From the NCBI RefSeq assembly GCF_000158175.1, contig NZ_DS999411.1, positions 2,574,714 to 2,638,713 of the forward strand: a stretch of DNA of 64,000 bases, given 5' to 3'. Origin of the DNA: Luminiphilus syltensis NOR5-1B (lineage in GTDB: Bacteria > Pseudomonadota > Gammaproteobacteria > Pseudomonadales > Halieaceae). Position 1 is the first letter of the stretch, and each line of letters begins with the position of its first letter. Both the position numbers and the translations under genes were made by a program. Below are positions 62,887-64,000 of the stretch, one piece after another. Under the pieces are notes generated by a model. It made no database searches. It worked only from the letters and a program-made list of their open reading frames with translations, and was not told the origin of the DNA.

Positions 62887-63730
62887 AACCCCAATCGCCC
62901 GGTTTTCCCTAATAGTCGCCACACTGTTTCTGGTGGCAGGCCCGGTGCACGCAGATTGCAACCTCTCCCAGACGCTGCAAGACCGCATCAACACCATGCT
63001 GGGGGCTCACTCGCGCGTAGCCTACACGGGAACGCTATTGCTCGAACGCAATCAGCACCGCGAATTCGTCGATGTTCGTTCAGGAAATGGCGGTTCTGGG
63101 GCCAATCTTCGTCGCTTAAACGATGCACCCGGTTCGCCTCCAATCGCTTATCCATCAGAGCATGTCACCACGGTCGAGGCCTGTGAACTTGCCGAACACT
63201 ATGTTTTTGCGTCAGCCCCCGGTGATACCGTCGGTGGCAGGGAGACGTTGCGACTCAGTGCCCGACCGAGAGATCCACTCCGCTTTGGCTACGTCATGGA
63301 CCTCGATAAACAATTCGGCCTGCCACTGCGTGTTGTCACCGCGACTGCCGATGGCCAGATGCTCGAGCGCTATGAGTTCGCGTCTATCGAGATCAGCGCA
63401 ACACCCGACTCGTCGCAATCGCGATTACCGCAGATTGATTCTGATTTCGCGCTGTCAGAACTACCCCCCGGCTTCAAACTCATTGCATCGCGTACACAAC
63501 CCATGCCCGCGATGATTGTCAGCGATGGGCTTGCCGCTGCGACCGTGTTCATAGAGTCCGTCGAGCAGATTATTCAACCGGGGGAGGGTGGTCTCAATGA
63601 GGGTAGTACCGTTTCCTATACCCGCGGAGTTAATGGGCCAAGGGGTGGAATATTGGTTACTGTAGTCGGCGAGATCCCAATGGTGACAGCGCGTTTGCTC
63701 GCCGATGCCGTTCGGGTGCAACAAAACTAA
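62858..63730 (+). CDS. rseB: Periplasmic sigma-E regulator RseB/MucB
   Basis: Lipid/LPS-sensing periplasmic protein that protects RseA from proteolysis. The 290 residues include a signal peptide (FSLIVATLFLVAGPVHA, cleavage after HA), then the MucB/RseB large domain (YTGTLLLERNQHREFVDV, RFGYVMDLDKQFGLPLRVVT) and the C-terminal domain (LPPGFKLIAS, MIVSDGLAAATVFIE). Its ATG lies within rseA in another frame, so translation is coupled. rseC follows after 12 bases. Confidence 0.93.
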   Translation: MFASPTRSARTPIARFSLIVATLFLVAGPVHADCNLSQTLQDRINTMLGAHSRVAYTGTLLLERNQHREFVDVRSGNGGSGANLRRLNDAPGSPPIAYPSEHVTTVEACELAEHYVFASAPGDTVGGRETLRLSARPRDPLRFGYVMDLDKQFGLPLRVVTATADGQMLERYEFASIEISATPDSSQSRLPQIDSDFALSELPPGFKLIASRTQPMPAMIVSDGLAAATVFIESVEQIIQPGEGGLNEGSTVSYTRGVNGPRGGILVTVVGEIPMVTARLLADAVRVQQN

Positions 63731-63742
63731 AGGGTAGATGGC

Positions 63743-64000
63743 GTGTTGCAGGAAACAGGCAGAGTAGTGGCAGTGGAAACCGACGCCGTCTGGGTCGAAA
63801 CGGTCCGCAGTAGCGCCTGTGGGCGATGTGCAGCAAGGGCGGGATGCGGTCACGGTGCCCTGGCGTCAATCAGTGCATCGAAAGGGCTGATTCGCGCACT
63901 CACCGGTGAGCACGTGCAGGCCTCTGCCTGCGCTATCGATGATGAAGTCGATATAGAACTACCGGAACAGGCTGTGCTATACGGCTCGTTTCTGGTTTAT
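63743..64000 (+). CDS. rseC: Sigma-E factor regulatory protein RseC/MucC, truncated by the window edge
   Basis: The first 86 codons of an RseC-type inner-membrane protein. The N-terminal segment ETGRVVAVETDAVWVETV followed by SSACGRCAARAGCGHGAL has the conserved cysteine cluster (CxxC...C) of the family. The frame is open at the window end, just as the first membrane spans begin. The start is GTG with AGGGT ahead. It is the last expected gene of the rpoE operon; in some bacteria it is fused or linked to reduction of SoxR. Confidence 0.92.
   Translation, partial: MLQETGRVVAVETDAVWVETVRSSACGRCAARAGCGHGALASISASKGLIRALTGEHVQASACAIDDEVDIELPEQAVLYGSFLVY

Noticed and set aside
1-64000. CRISPR arrays, tRNA/rRNA genes, insertion sequences or prophage
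   Set aside because: No regularly spaced repeats, tRNA-like folds, transposase or integrase genes, or phage genes were recognised anywhere in the window.

Overview
The window is a stretch of bacterial chromosome, densely coding and moderately GC-rich by eye. No rRNA or tRNA gene, insertion sequence, prophage or CRISPR array is visible. Gene content and order point to a gammaproteobacterium: sdhE-ygfZ-nadB-rpoE-rseA-rseB-rseC, pepA-holC-valS divergent from lptF-lptG, a full ccoNOQPGHIS cluster, and cysI next to metH. A marine, aerobic heterotroph of the Cellvibrionales/OM60 kind fits best, but that placement is inference. The window opens inside etfA and closes inside rseC.

Layout. 1-8.3 kb: etfA end and terminator, then minus-strand cysI / DUF934 / Kef-type antiporter, a 36-residue membrane peptide gene, a DUF2970 gene and metH. 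8.4-10.1 kb: nfuA converging on a DAHP synthase gene. 10.2-18 kb: a coupled AddB-like nuclease and AddA-like helicase-nuclease, then a DUF3336-patatin phospholipase. 18-26.3 kb: an APH-fold kinase, a 448-bp gap, sprT, a large AsmA-like (DUF748) protein, and an acyl-CoA dehydrogenase / alpha-methylacyl-CoA racemase / enoyl-CoA isomerase set. 26.3-33.4 kb: rapA, tatD, a LysR regulator that looks leaderless, an orphan terminator, an exported repeat protein with a TonB-C-like end, a methyltransferase, and a membrane-anchored cold-shock-domain protein. 33.5-41.6 kb: valS, holC, pepA, lptF, lptG, an RDD protein and a small uncharacterised protein. 41.7-45 kb: bolA, trhO, an exported trypsin-like protease and a RarD/EamA transporter. 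45-54 kb: the cbb3 oxidase structural and assembly genes and a YIP1 protein. 54.3-64 kb: a giant DUF1631 protein, ung, ygfZ, sdhE, nadB and the sigma-E operon behind a recognisable sigma-E promoter.

The genes form several functional groups: sulfur and one-carbon metabolism (cysI, DUF934, metH), fatty-acid oxidation (etfA, acyl-CoA dehydrogenase, racemase, isomerase, APH kinase), DNA repair (AddAB-like pair, ung, tatD), envelope biogenesis and stress (lptFG, DUF748, rpoE-rseABC) and microaerobic respiration (cco cluster).

The least ordinary points are: a DUF1631 protein whose last ~380 residues look like a degenerate GGDEF-EAL tandem; a cold-shock domain tethered behind two membrane helices and coupled to a methyltransferase; a 36-residue single-span membrane peptide in the cysI-metH interval; a perfect 16-bp palindrome upstream of metH; and an orphan terminator that may mark a small RNA. 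No wholly new multi-gene system can be demonstrated from sequence alone.
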